Positions 18,969 to 28,093 of a stretch of DNA of 64,000 nucleotides are shown here, piece after piece. How positions within the stretch are numbered: the stretch's first letter is position 1; each line of letters begins with the position of its first letter. The stretch is from contig JAKQIY010000029.1 in assembly GCA_029561455.1 (NCBI GenBank), forward strand, positions 1 through 64,000. Reading direction: 5' to 3'. Origin of the DNA: a bacterium. Lineage in GTDB: Bacteria; Zhuqueibacterota; Zhuqueibacteria; Residuimicrobiales; Krinioviventaceae. The translations under genes and the position numbers were made by a program. The notes under the pieces were generated by a model. The model was not told where the DNA came from and did not search any database. It was given only the letters and a program-made list of their open reading frames with translations.

Positions 18969-19157
18969 CGGGGCTGTATCAAAAGCCTTTATTGTTCTAT
19001 TTTTTTCAGGAAATGATTACCTGGAAAATGTGGCACACCTTAATGCAAATTCCACAAAAACAAAGCGATATTCCAATGTATAGATTGAAAGTTTATAGCG
19101 AAAAAATTGCGCAGGTGTACTACACTTTCCCGATCAAGACCTTTTGATACAGCCCCG
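18969..19157. mobile_element. MITE-like element with 17-bp perfect terminal inverted repeats
   Basis: Seventeen bases CGGGGCTGTATCAAAAG at 18969-18985 recur exactly inverted at 19141-19157, enclosing 155 bases with no open reading frame worth calling. The outer GGGGCTGT.TCAAAAG resembles the ends of IS1182/IS5-type elements, so this is probably a non-autonomous derivative or a solo remnant. No target duplication is evident, and no transposase is in the window. A GCCCCT/AGGGGC hairpin (18935-18955) lies just outside. Confidence 0.65.
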
Positions 19158-19190
19158 TAAAAGAGACAGGAGCTGCGCCCCTGTAATGGC

Positions 19191-19488
19191 CCGGGAAGGC
19201 CAAGCCTTCCCGGTATTTCCGCACCAGGGTACAACCCCGGCGCGATCAGAATTTCTTTATAGCAGACTCGTGCCCCAGGTGGACCACACTGAATTGCCGC
19301 CGGGCCGCAGGCCCGACCTACTCAATTCCTATAACAGATCGAACCGGGTTTCACAACCCGGTTCGTACAATGATATGGGATTTCCAATCCCGTGCATTTA
19401 TGACGCGCTAAACGAGCCGGCACAACCTTGTTTTATTACCAGGGTTAGAAACCCTGGTCCATTTCCCGCACCGGGATGGGAATCCCGG
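19191..19488. repeat. Second cluster of short palindromes (gap 18793-19541)
   Basis: After the MITE, this 350-base stretch is almost nothing but hairpins: CCGGGAAGGC/GCCTTCCCGG (19191-19213), CGGGCC/GGCCCG (19301-19315), CGAACCGGGTT/AACCCGGTTCG (19340-19365), GGGATT/AATCCC (19377-19391), ACCAGGGTT/AACCCTGGT (19438-19458) and CCGGGAT/ATCCCGG (19471-19488). Two hairpins share the flanking words TTTCC(C)GCACC and CCGGCGCGATCA (about 19216-19248 and 19463-19496), so units were duplicated here. No coding function is credible. Confidence 0.75.
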
Positions 19489-19541
19489 CGCGATCAAGGC
19501 TACAAGATGGGTAGACACGCAGGTCTGCCCATACTGAACAG

Positions 19542-22361
19542 CTAGCGCAACAGCAGCATTTTTCTGGTCAATTGCTGCTTATCGGTTGACAACCGATAGA
19601 AATAGACGCCCGAAGGAACCGGCAAGCCCGCGGAATCGCGGCCATTCCAGGAAAGGTGGTGAATCCCGGCGGCCCTGGCGTCGTTAAGCAATGTGGTTAC
19701 CTGCTGGCCTAGACTGTTATAAACTTCAACCTGCACCCGTTCCGCTTGTGGCAGAGCAAAGGAAATGACCGTTTCCGGGTTAAAAGGATTGGGATGATTC
19801 TGAAGCAATGCCAGGGTAACCGGTAAACCGGTCGGTTTATTTGTGTCGATACCGGTCAATATGGAATCAACAGCGATCAGTATATCATCGATATACCAGC
19901 CGTCATAAACATCGGCGGCGTCGCTTTTCAGGTTGAAACGAACCTGCACTGACTGATTACCCGGCTGGCAGTAAGACGTTAAATCGACAACGCTGCGCTG
20001 CCAGTCCCACGAGGATTCGCCGGTAAAAGCGGCCAGGGTGCGCCAAGCGTTGTTATTATTGCGGGCCTGCACCAGCGCGCTGTCGCCATTGGCCAGAATG
20101 GAGATATGATAAAATTCCAAAAAGGCGCTTTGCCGTCCGGCCAGGTTCAAGGTCTGCTCCAGGGTGAGAATATTTTCCGCATTACTTTCATAATAAGCTA
20201 TGGGACTGTCGGTGATGCTGAAATCACCGCTATGCGCCCAGAAATAAGGCTGCCAACTGTTACCGGTATGCCAGTTACGTATAATGCTTTCAAAACCTTC
20301 CCGGTAGGCAACGTGTTGTGAATAAATGTTGAGCGAAAAAGAAGCACTACCGGCCGGTAAACCATTGATAAAAAACCGGGCGGTCAGATCTACCGCTCCC
20401 AGGCCGCAGGTGGAATCGACCCGGATAGTAAAATGGGTAATTCCCGCAGTTTTGGTTTGCAGGTAGGCCATACTGCCATAATCAACTGATTTATTCACAA
20501 TATCGATATTAAAATCATGCGATGTTAATTCAACAGAGAGATTGGGCACGGCGCTGCCGGAGCTTTTAATATGCAAATCCAGATCAAAGCCTTCCCCGGC
20601 TTCCGGGTTGCCGTCGCCGTCGCCTGCAGCTTCGTCATCTATGGTATAATCAACAATTGTAAAAGGCTGGTACGTGGAAAGCTGATCTTTGTTCAGTATT
20701 TTATTGGCCGGGTCGATAGTAACCTGCCCCACGGTAACCGGTAAACGCACCTGTAAACTGTGCGCCGGCCCGTTCATCATAAAAGCCAGGGTCGTATCGT
20801 ATTCCCCATATCGGACGCCGATTTCAAGCGGCATAGTAAATAACAATGAATCTTCGCGGGCCTGTTTTACGACCACATTCAGTACATAATCACCTTCGCC
20901 GGTGGGCACACAGGACCATGAATGATCGTACAGCGGGTAACCGGGGCCATAGATCCATTCGTTGAAAAACCAGTCCAAATCCTGCGCGCTAATTTCTTCC
21001 ACAACATTGATAAAATCCGGGGTAGTAACGCTGCTGTGTGCAAACCGTTGTCCGTATTCCAACAGAGTGGCAAAGAATAAACTGTCGCCGATGACATTGC
21101 GCAGCATGTGCAAAACGCAGCCGGCTTTTTCATACGAATGCACCCCCCACATCACCTGCGGATCATAGATCGGGAAATCGCCTTCGGTATTGAGACCACT
21201 GAAATAAGCGCTCATGTGTCCCCGCACCTGCTCATCGTACCTGTCCTTGCCGTGATATTTTTCCATGAACAACGCTTCGGCGTAGGTGGCAAAGCCCTCG
21301 TTCAGCCAAATATCGCGCCAGTCGCCCGGCGATAACCAGTCCCCCCACCAGTGATGCGCCAGTTCATGGGCAATAAGATCGTCATACGTGTGTGAAGCCG
21401 AGACGACGTATTCCGGGTAGGCGATACAGGTTTGGTGTTCCATTGCGCCTTCCGGCGTAACTGCATAGCCGACTTTATCGTAGGGGTAAGCGCCGAACAA
21501 TTCCGAATAAATAGTAACCATGGCCGGCACCCTGTCGAAATGCACAACCGATTTGGCTGAATCCTTGTGAGTTGCATAGATCACTACCGGCAAGGTATCG
21601 TTAACGGTGGTTTCGATGAGCGCATAATCGCGCATGGCGAGGCAAACCAGGTAGGTGGCCATGGGATGCTCCTCTACCCAACGGAATGTGGCGGTGGAAT
21701 CGGCGCCGTTAAACTGTTGCGCGTTTTCCACCAGGCGGCCATTGGAGGCGAGGTACTTGTCATGAGGGACGGTAAAGGTCATGTCGAAAGTGGCCTTGTC
21801 CCATGGCACATCATGACAGGGCAGCCAGTGGCGGGTCATAGAGATATATGACGTATTCAACCCCGCGCCCAGAGTAAAAGCATTATTATCACCATAGAAA
21901 TAAAAGCCGCCCCAGCTCTGCGCGCCGGGTTCGGCAACCGGACGGCCATGATAATATATGGTTGTGTGCAGGGTTTCCGCAGCCGCATAAACTTTATCCA
22001 GGGTTACTTGCACTATACGGCCAATTTGAATAAAGGGTAAGGACTGAGCGCCGGAAAAAACGCTATCGACGGTCAAGGCAACCAGATCAAGTTCCAGTTG
22101 TTCGAGTCCTGAAACCAGGCTGGCGGCGTCGATAGCGACTTTGCCGAAAACCTGCTGCTGTTCAGGGTCGATACCGAGTTCCAGCCGGTAATGCAGGGCA
22201 TCCCAGGTATCGGTGGCCGGAGCGATCAGTTTGTTCACAACCGGATGTCGCGACTGTTTTTCCAACTGGCGAACAGTCAGGGTGTCGCTGTTTACCGCCG
22301 ACATTGTTTGTCCGGTAATACACAAAACCAGGCATAACAGCGCAAGGACAGGCTTTTTCAT
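19542..22361 (-). CDS. Secreted M1-family zinc metallopeptidase with T9SS sorting domain
   Basis: A 939-residue exported aminopeptidase. Signal peptide at 1-21; the M1 N-domain; GAMEH (305-309, exopeptidase motif); zinc site H332-E333-L-A-H336 with E355 (NEGFA), spacing as in the family. After the catalytic region come an Ig-like part, an immune-inhibitor-A/MAM-like jelly roll (about 690-835, ending DGWYIDDI) and a Por-type C-terminal sorting domain (860-939, NHPNPFNPET ... GVYFYRL ... KMLLLR). It should cleave N-terminal residues from peptides at the cell surface or outside. Transcribed toward the palindrome cluster; start ATG preceded by GGAATAAAG. Confidence 0.92.
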   Translation of the reverse strand: MKKPVLALLCLVLCITGQTMSAVNSDTLTVRQLEKQSRHPVVNKLIAPATDTWDALHYRLELGIDPEQQQVFGKVAIDAASLVSGLEQLELDLVALTVDSVFSGAQSLPFIQIGRIVQVTLDKVYAAAETLHTTIYYHGRPVAEPGAQSWGGFYFYGDNNAFTLGAGLNTSYISMTRHWLPCHDVPWDKATFDMTFTVPHDKYLASNGRLVENAQQFNGADSTATFRWVEEHPMATYLVCLAMRDYALIETTVNDTLPVVIYATHKDSAKSVVHFDRVPAMVTIYSELFGAYPYDKVGYAVTPEGAMEHQTCIAYPEYVVSASHTYDDLIAHELAHHWWGDWLSPGDWRDIWLNEGFATYAEALFMEKYHGKDRYDEQVRGHMSAYFSGLNTEGDFPIYDPQVMWGVHSYEKAGCVLHMLRNVIGDSLFFATLLEYGQRFAHSSVTTPDFINVVEEISAQDLDWFFNEWIYGPGYPLYDHSWSCVPTGEGDYVLNVVVKQAREDSLLFTMPLEIGVRYGEYDTTLAFMMNGPAHSLQVRLPVTVGQVTIDPANKILNKDQLSTYQPFTIVDYTIDDEAAGDGDGNPEAGEGFDLDLHIKSSGSAVPNLSVELTSHDFNIDIVNKSVDYGSMAYLQTKTAGITHFTIRVDSTCGLGAVDLTARFFINGLPAGSASFSLNIYSQHVAYREGFESIIRNWHTGNSWQPYFWAHSGDFSITDSPIAYYESNAENILTLEQTLNLAGRQSAFLEFYHISILANGDSALVQARNNNNAWRTLAAFTGESSWDWQRSVVDLTSYCQPGNQSVQVRFNLKSDAADVYDGWYIDDILIAVDSILTGIDTNKPTGLPVTLALLQNHPNPFNPETVISFALPQAERVQVEVYNSLGQQVTTLLNDARAAGIHHLSWNGRDSAGLPVPSGVYFYRLSTDKQQLTRKMLLLR

Positions 22362-22388
22362 CTTTATTCCTGTTTTTAGGTAGTAAAA

Positions 22389-23786
22389 TTAATCCATATC
22401 CAATTCATGACTTGAGCCGTATTCGGGAATAACCACGTCCCAATTGAACCGGCTGCGGATCTTTTCCGCGAGTGAAGCCGAAGCCTCGGGCTCGCCATGC
22501 ACAATAAAAGTCTTTTTCGGTGGGCGGTTAAAGCCCATCAACCAGGCGAGGATCTCGTTGTAATCGGCATGACCTGAATAGCCGGTGATCTTTTCAATAT
22601 GGGCTTTGATGGGAATCTCCTGACCATGAATTTTAACGGTCGGATTACCTTGCTCAATCGTACGTCCGCGGGTACCTTCCGCCTGGTAACCGATTAGCAG
22701 AATAGTATTTTTGGGATTTGGCAACCTGATTTCCAGGTGATGCAGAATACGACCGCCGGTGGCCATGCCGCTGGCGGATAGTATAATAGCGTTTTTGGAA
22801 ATCTCGTTGATCATCATAGATTGTTCGCGGGTGCGGGCAATGTGCAAATTCTTTGGTTGAAAAATATCCTTATCGCTTAATGTTAGAATACGGGAAGGCA
22901 GGTTGAAATCCGCCTGGTGTTTATCAAACACATCGGTAGTTTTGATTGCCATCGGTGAATCGACGTATACCGGCAGCGCCGGAATTTTTCCCGCTTCTTC
23001 CAGTTCGCGCAACACATACAGCAGCGTTTGGGTTCTACCGACCGCAAAGGAGGGGATCACCAGCACGCCGCCGCGTTCTACGCTGGCATTTACAACCCGT
23101 GCAAGTTCTACGGCAGGATCGCCGTCATCGTGCAAGCGGTCGCCATAGGTGGATTCGAGCACCAGGTAATCGACATTAAAAACCTGGGTGGGGTCGCGCA
23201 ACACGGTGCTACGGGGCCGGCCCATATCGCCGCTGAACAAAATCTTGCGGGTATTGCTGCTGTCGCTGGTTTTAAATTCCACAAACGATGAACCGAGTAT
23301 ATGCCCGGCATCCTTGAATTTTACGCGGATGCCATCTTCAATGAAATAATCTTCACCATAGAATTTCGGTTGGAACAGGGTGAGAGCTTGTTCAGCGTCG
23401 GCAGTTGTAAATAGCGGCAGGGCGGGACTGTGTTTGGAATAGCCTTTTTTGTTTGCCCAAAACGCGTCTTCTTCCTGCAGGTGTGCGCTGTCCATGAGCA
23501 GTATATTACATAAATCGCGGGTGGCGTGGGTACAGTGCACCGGGCCGCGATAGCCGTCCTTAACCAGGCGGGGGAAAAAACCGCTGTGATCGATATGGGC
23601 ATGGGTTAAAAAGACCCGGTTAATTTCCTTTACGGGGACCGGAAAGGGTTCCCAGTTTTTCTGGCGGTTTTCCTTCTTACCCTGGAACATACCGCAATCG
23701 ACAAGATAGTTGTTATTATTCAATTGTAAAAAATGACGGGAGCCAGTTACCGTGCCGGTGGCGCCATAGAATGTGAGTTGTGACAT
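22389..23786 (-). CDS. MBL-fold beta-CASP RNA-processing-type hydrolase (YsH/CPSF-like)
   Basis: A 465-residue metallo-beta-lactamase protein with the beta-CASP insertion. The metal motif is THAHIDHSG (61-69), further ligands lie in KDAGHILGS and FSGDMGR, the beta-CASP part has LVLESTYGDR, PSFAVGRTQ and SASGMATGGR, and the last domain has TGYSGHAD and FIVHGEPEAS. These match bacterial CPSF-73-like proteins, which act on RNA as endo/exonucleases; the target is unknown. Cytoplasmic. It lies 27 bases upstream of the M1 peptidase gene, so the two may share a transcript. Confidence 0.9.
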   Translation of the reverse strand: MSQLTFYGATGTVTGSRHFLQLNNNNYLVDCGMFQGKKENRQKNWEPFPVPVKEINRVFLTHAHIDHSGFFPRLVKDGYRGPVHCTHATRDLCNILLMDSAHLQEEDAFWANKKGYSKHSPALPLFTTADAEQALTLFQPKFYGEDYFIEDGIRVKFKDAGHILGSSFVEFKTSDSSNTRKILFSGDMGRPRSTVLRDPTQVFNVDYLVLESTYGDRLHDDGDPAVELARVVNASVERGGVLVIPSFAVGRTQTLLYVLRELEEAGKIPALPVYVDSPMAIKTTDVFDKHQADFNLPSRILTLSDKDIFQPKNLHIARTREQSMMINEISKNAIILSASGMATGGRILHHLEIRLPNPKNTILLIGYQAEGTRGRTIEQGNPTVKIHGQEIPIKAHIEKITGYSGHADYNEILAWLMGFNRPPKKTFIVHGEPEASASLAEKIRSRFNWDVVIPEYGSSHELDMD

Positions 23787-24060
23787 AATCTTTCTCCGTT
23801 TTAAAGTTTTAGCATATTAAGGTTTTTTGAGGACATTTTCCAGTAAAAAATTTTCTGTCTGGTATTCAAGTACGAACCCGGTTAATTTATCCGGTGTTAA
23901 AAAAGTGGTTAATTCAAGAAAAAATTTAATCTACAAGTAAATTTATAGTGGATTTTGTCGGGGAAAAATCGTAATATAAATATTTGGTAATAATATGAAA
24001 ATGTGAATCCTAGCGATAACTGTAATAAATCCGGTTAATCATCTACAGGAGTAAGAAAAT

Positions 24061-25734
24061 ATGGCTGGTGAAAATTTTGTAATTGGTATTGATTATGGAA
24101 CAGATTCCGTGCGTTCAATTATTGTTGACGCCGCTGACGGTCGGGAAATTGCCAGTGCGGTTCATTATTATCAACGCTGGAAAAGCGGCAAGTATTGTGA
24201 CGCACAAAAAAATCAATTCCGGCAACACCCGTTGGATTATATTGAAGGTTTGGAAGTCACTGTTAAAAAAGCATTAGCAGATTCGCCCGCAGGTACTGCC
24301 GCTCGCGTGCGCGGTATTACAATCGATACTACCGGTTCCACACCGGTCGCTGTCGATAAAAACGGCGTACCCCTGGCGCTGACTCCGGACTTTGAAGGTG
24401 ATCCCGATGCCATGTTTGTACTGTGGAAGGACCATACCGCCGTACAGGAAGCCGCAGAAATCAATCAGGTTGCCAAAACCTGGGGCGGAGTCGATTATAC
24501 CCAATTTGTTGGTGGCATTTATTCTTCCGAGTGGTTCTGGGCAAAAATTTTGCATGTCCTGCGGAGTAATAAAAAGGTCCGTGAGGCAGCATTTTCCTGG
24601 GTGGAACATTGCGACTGGATACCGGCGCTGCTGACCGGTGATCAAAATCCGTTAACCCTGAAACGCAGCCGTTGCGCCGCTGGTCATAAAGCTTTATGGC
24701 ATGAATCCTTTGACGGCCTGCCGTCGGAAGAATTTCTTGTCGCTCTTGATCCGTTATTAAAAGGCTTGCGTGCCAGGTTGTTTCGTGAAACCTTTACATG
24801 CGATGTGGCGGCCGGCAAGTTATCGGCAGAATGGGCCAAACGGCTGGGGCTACATACGGATGTTGTCGTCGGAGCCGGCGCGTTCGACGCTCACCTGGGC
24901 GCCCTGGGTGGCGAGATCACGCCTTATTTCCTCAGTAAAGTCATCGGCACCTCCACCTGTGATATGCTGGTAGCGCCTTTGGCAGATATGGGCGATAAAT
25001 TGGTGCACGGTATTTGCGGCCAGGTTGACGGCTCCATCATCCCCGGTATGCTGGGTATGGAAGCCGGGCAATCCGCTTTTGGCGATATCTATGCCTGGTT
25101 CAGGAACCTGTTGCTGTGGCCGGTGGAAACACTCGTTCAACAATCAACCGTTATCGGTCGGGACGTTAAAGACCGGCTGCTTGCCGAAACCGGCGAGAAG
25201 ATCATTCCCGAACTTTCAAAACTGGCTGAACGTATACCGCCGTCAGAGTCTGCCATTGTCGCATTGGACTGGATGAACGGACGCAGAACCCCGGACGCCA
25301 ACCAGATGCTCAAAGGCGCTATTACCGGTTTGAACCTGGGTTCCGATGCCCCCAAGATCTTTCGCGCCCTGGTTGAAGCTACGGCTTTTGGCGCTAAAAA
25401 GATCGTCGACCGGTTCCTTTCCGAAGGCGTGGAAATCAAAGGCGTTATTGCTCTGGGCGGCATTCCGAAAAAGTCGCCATTTATCATGCAGGTATTGGCC
25501 GATGTTTTGAATATGCCGATCCGCGTGGCGCGGTGTGAACAAGCCGTAGCCCTGGGCAGCGCCATGGCAGCCGCCACCGCTGCGGGATTGTATAAAACCA
25601 TTGAAAAAGCCCAGCACGCTATGGGCAACGGTTTTGAAAAAGAGTATCGACCAAAACCGGATAACGTCGGTCATTATGATAAATTGTATAAACAATATTC
25701 CGGACTGGGCAGTTTTATTGAAACAAACATGTAA
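24061..25734 (+). CDS. araB: Ribulokinase
   Basis: AraB phosphorylates L-ribulose to L-ribulose-5-phosphate. The 557-residue product is a FGGY-family kinase of normal AraB length: GIDYGTDSVRSIIVDAADG (N-terminal phosphate motif), TTGSTPVAVDKNG, GAFDAHLGALGGE, and the C-terminal adenosine region ALGGIPKKSPFIMQVLADVL followed by EQAVALGSAMAAA. ATG with AGGAG ten bases upstream. It begins a plus-strand operon araB-araD-isomerase. The 274-base upstream gap should hold the promoter, but I see no clear operator. Confidence 0.95.
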   Translation: MAGENFVIGIDYGTDSVRSIIVDAADGREIASAVHYYQRWKSGKYCDAQKNQFRQHPLDYIEGLEVTVKKALADSPAGTAARVRGITIDTTGSTPVAVDKNGVPLALTPDFEGDPDAMFVLWKDHTAVQEAAEINQVAKTWGGVDYTQFVGGIYSSEWFWAKILHVLRSNKKVREAAFSWVEHCDWIPALLTGDQNPLTLKRSRCAAGHKALWHESFDGLPSEEFLVALDPLLKGLRARLFRETFTCDVAAGKLSAEWAKRLGLHTDVVVGAGAFDAHLGALGGEITPYFLSKVIGTSTCDMLVAPLADMGDKLVHGICGQVDGSIIPGMLGMEAGQSAFGDIYAWFRNLLLWPVETLVQQSTVIGRDVKDRLLAETGEKIIPELSKLAERIPPSESAIVALDWMNGRRTPDANQMLKGAITGLNLGSDAPKIFRALVEATAFGAKKIVDRFLSEGVEIKGVIALGGIPKKSPFIMQVLADVLNMPIRVARCEQAVALGSAMAAATAAGLYKTIEKAQHAMGNGFEKEYRPKPDNVGHYDKLYKQYSGLGSFIETNM

Positions 25735-25752
25735 AGTGAGGCGAGTCATATA

Positions 25753-26460
25753 ATGAGTGATTACCAGGAATTAAAAGAACTGGCGTGGAAAAGCAACCTC
25801 GAACTACCAAAGCATGGACTGGTTAAATTTACGTTTGGAAACGTGAGCGCCATTGACCGCAGTAAGGGAGTTATAGCTATCAAGCCTAGCGGCGTTCCTT
25901 ATGAAAAATTAACAGTTGATGATATGGTGGTTGTCGATTTGCAGAATAATATTGTACAAGGCAAGCTGCGGCCTTCATCGGATACCAAAACCCATTTGGA
26001 ACTGTACAGGAATTTTAAAGAGATAGGTGGAGTCTGTCATACTCATTCCACCTTTGCCACCGCCTGGGCACAGGCCATAAAACCCATTCCGATTTTCGGC
26101 ACTACCCACGCCGATCATTTGACCGACAATGTGCCCTGTACGCCCGAGTTAGCGGATGTGCTGGTCGGAGGAGATTATGAACAGGAAATCGGGCGGTTGA
26201 TTTTGCAGGTATTTGAATTTCTATCGTACCAGGATGCCGAAATGGTACTGGTGGCATCGCACGGGCCGTTTACCTGGGGCAGTACAGCGGAAAAGGCGGT
26301 ATATAACAGCGTTATTCTGGAGGAACTGGCCAAGATGGCAATGTTAACCTTGTCCATCAATCCGGAGACCCCGCGTTTAAAAAATGCACTGATCAACAAA
26401 CACTATCAGCGCAAACATGGCAGAAATGCCTATTATGGTCAAAATTCACATGTTTATTAA
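25753..26460 (+). CDS. araD: L-ribulose-5-phosphate 4-epimerase
   Basis: AraD inverts C4 of L-ribulose-5-phosphate to give D-xylulose-5-phosphate, which enters the pentose phosphate pathway. The 235-residue class II aldolase-fold protein shows GNVSAID (29-35), IKPSGVPYEKL, SSDTKTHLELY (phosphate loop), the Zn ligands H96 and H98 (VCHTHST) and H170 (ASHGPFTWG). Length matches E. coli AraD closely. It starts 18 bases after araB and is followed by the isomerase, 39 bases later. Confidence 0.95.
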   Translation: MSDYQELKELAWKSNLELPKHGLVKFTFGNVSAIDRSKGVIAIKPSGVPYEKLTVDDMVVVDLQNNIVQGKLRPSSDTKTHLELYRNFKEIGGVCHTHSTFATAWAQAIKPIPIFGTTHADHLTDNVPCTPELADVLVGGDYEQEIGRLILQVFEFLSYQDAEMVLVASHGPFTWGSTAEKAVYNSVILEELAKMAMLTLSINPETPRLKNALINKHYQRKHGRNAYYGQNSHVY

Positions 26461-26499
26461 ACTAGAATATTTACCGAGATCATTTCAAGGAGTAGGATT

Positions 26500-27978
26500 A
26501 TGAAGAATATTCCGGAAGTAAAATTGGGTGTGATCGCTGTTAGTCGTGATTGCTTTCCAATTGAATTGTCACAAAAACGGCGTGCGGCGGTTGTGCAGGC
26601 CTGTAATAAAAAGGCTATACCGGTTGTCGAATTGAAAACAACAATTGAAAATGAAAAAGATGTTTTAAAAGCTCAACAGGAGATCAAGAACAGCAATATT
26701 AATGCGCTGCTTGTTTATCTTGGTAATTTTGGCCCGGAAGGTCCGGAAACCATTCTGGCGCAACAATTCGATGGCCCGGTAATGTTTGCGGCAGCGGCTG
26801 AAGAAACCGGCAATGATCTGATCAATGGCCGCGGCGACGCTTATTGCGGTATGCTGAATGCCTCCTATAATATTGGCCTGCGTAAATTACGCCCCTATAT
26901 CCCGGAATATCCGGTTGGTACCGCGGATGAGGTAGCGGAAATGATTCGCGTTTTTATGCCCACTGCCCGTATTATGTTGGGTTTGAAAAAACTGAAAATT
27001 TTTGCCTTTGGGCCCCGTCCCCAGGATTTTCTCGCCTGCAATGCGCCGATCAAGGCGTTGTATGATCTGGGTGTAGAGATCATGGAAAACAGCGAACTGG
27101 ATCTGTACGATATATACCAGTCCGCCAAAGGCAACCCCAATGTTAAAGCCATTGCCGCTGATATGGCTAAAGAACTTGGCGTCGGCAACAAATACCCGGA
27201 TATACTGGATAAACTTGCGCAATACGAAGCGGGGCTGGCTGATTTTATGGAAAAGAATCTGGGCGCTTCCCAATATGGCGTTTTTGCCAACAAGTGCTGG
27301 CCGGCATTTGAAAAATTCTTTGGATTTGTGCCCTGTTACGTCAACTCGCGGTTTGCATCGCGCGGTATTCCAATATCGTGCGAAGTGGATATCTATGGCG
27401 CGTTAAGTGAATATATTGCCGCCTGCGCCACCCAAATGCCGCCCACGCTGCTGGATATTAATAATACCGTACCTTATGATATGTTTAAAGAAGCCGGCGC
27501 CCTGGTAGCCGATTATAAACCCAACGACCTGTTCATGGGCTTTCATTGCGGTAACACACCTGCGGCTTGTATGGTTAGTCCGGCCATGAAATACCAGTTG
27601 ATCATGCATCGTTTAATGGAGCCGGGGCAGGATCCGAATATTACCCGCGGCACCCTCGAAGGTCAAATCCGTCCTGGCGATATTACCATTTTCCGTCTGC
27701 AATCAACGGCGGAAACCGAGTTAAAGGCATACCTGGCGGAAGGTCAGGTGCTTGATCTGAACCCGAAATCTTTTGGCGGCATCGGTGTATTTGCCATACC
27801 GGAAATGGGCCGTTTCTATCGCCATGTGCTGGTCGAAAAACGCTTCCCGCATCATACGGCCATTGCGTTCCAGCATTGCGGCAAAGCCCTGTTTGAAGCT
27901 CTCAAAATGATGGGCGTGCCGGATATTTCTTTCAATTTACCCAAAGGTTTGTATTACAAAAGCGAGAACCCGTTTTAA
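26500..27978 (+). CDS. L-fucose/L-arabinose isomerase-superfamily protein, likely functional replacement of AraA
   Basis: A 492-residue sugar isomerase of the FucI/AraA structural superfamily. Candidate catalytic and metal ligands are E295 (SCEVDIYGAL), D319 (LLDINN) and H349 (GFHCGN). Sequence is not that of classical AraA, although its position after araB and araD means it probably converts L-arabinose to L-ribulose. Alternatively it could act on L-fucose or another pentose feeding the same kinase. AGGAG lies upstream of the ATG. A strong terminator follows at 28006, so the operon ends here. Residues N- to C-terminal look complete; no frameshift. Confidence 0.85.
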   Translation: MKNIPEVKLGVIAVSRDCFPIELSQKRRAAVVQACNKKAIPVVELKTTIENEKDVLKAQQEIKNSNINALLVYLGNFGPEGPETILAQQFDGPVMFAAAAEETGNDLINGRGDAYCGMLNASYNIGLRKLRPYIPEYPVGTADEVAEMIRVFMPTARIMLGLKKLKIFAFGPRPQDFLACNAPIKALYDLGVEIMENSELDLYDIYQSAKGNPNVKAIAADMAKELGVGNKYPDILDKLAQYEAGLADFMEKNLGASQYGVFANKCWPAFEKFFGFVPCYVNSRFASRGIPISCEVDIYGALSEYIAACATQMPPTLLDINNTVPYDMFKEAGALVADYKPNDLFMGFHCGNTPAACMVSPAMKYQLIMHRLMEPGQDPNITRGTLEGQIRPGDITIFRLQSTAETELKAYLAEGQVLDLNPKSFGGIGVFAIPEMGRFYRHVLVEKRFPHHTAIAFQHCGKALFEALKMMGVPDISFNLPKGLYYKSENPF

Positions 27979-28005
27979 ATATTCTAAAATGAAAGTAGTT
28001 AATGA

Positions 28006-28040
28006 CGCGGTTATCCTGCCACGGATAACCGCGTTTAAAT
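28006..28040 (+). terminator. Intrinsic terminator after the arabinose operon
   Basis: A perfect 11-bp stem CGCGGTTATCC / GGATAACCGCG (28006-28016 and 28023-28033), 6-base loop, followed by TTTAAAT. It lies 28 bases after the isomerase stop and before the CotH gene. The U run is short but the stem is strong. Confidence 0.75.
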
Positions 28041-28093
28041 TCAAGTGCTCTGTTTATCCCCAGAAATTATTATTCTAGTGTTGAGGTTTGCTC

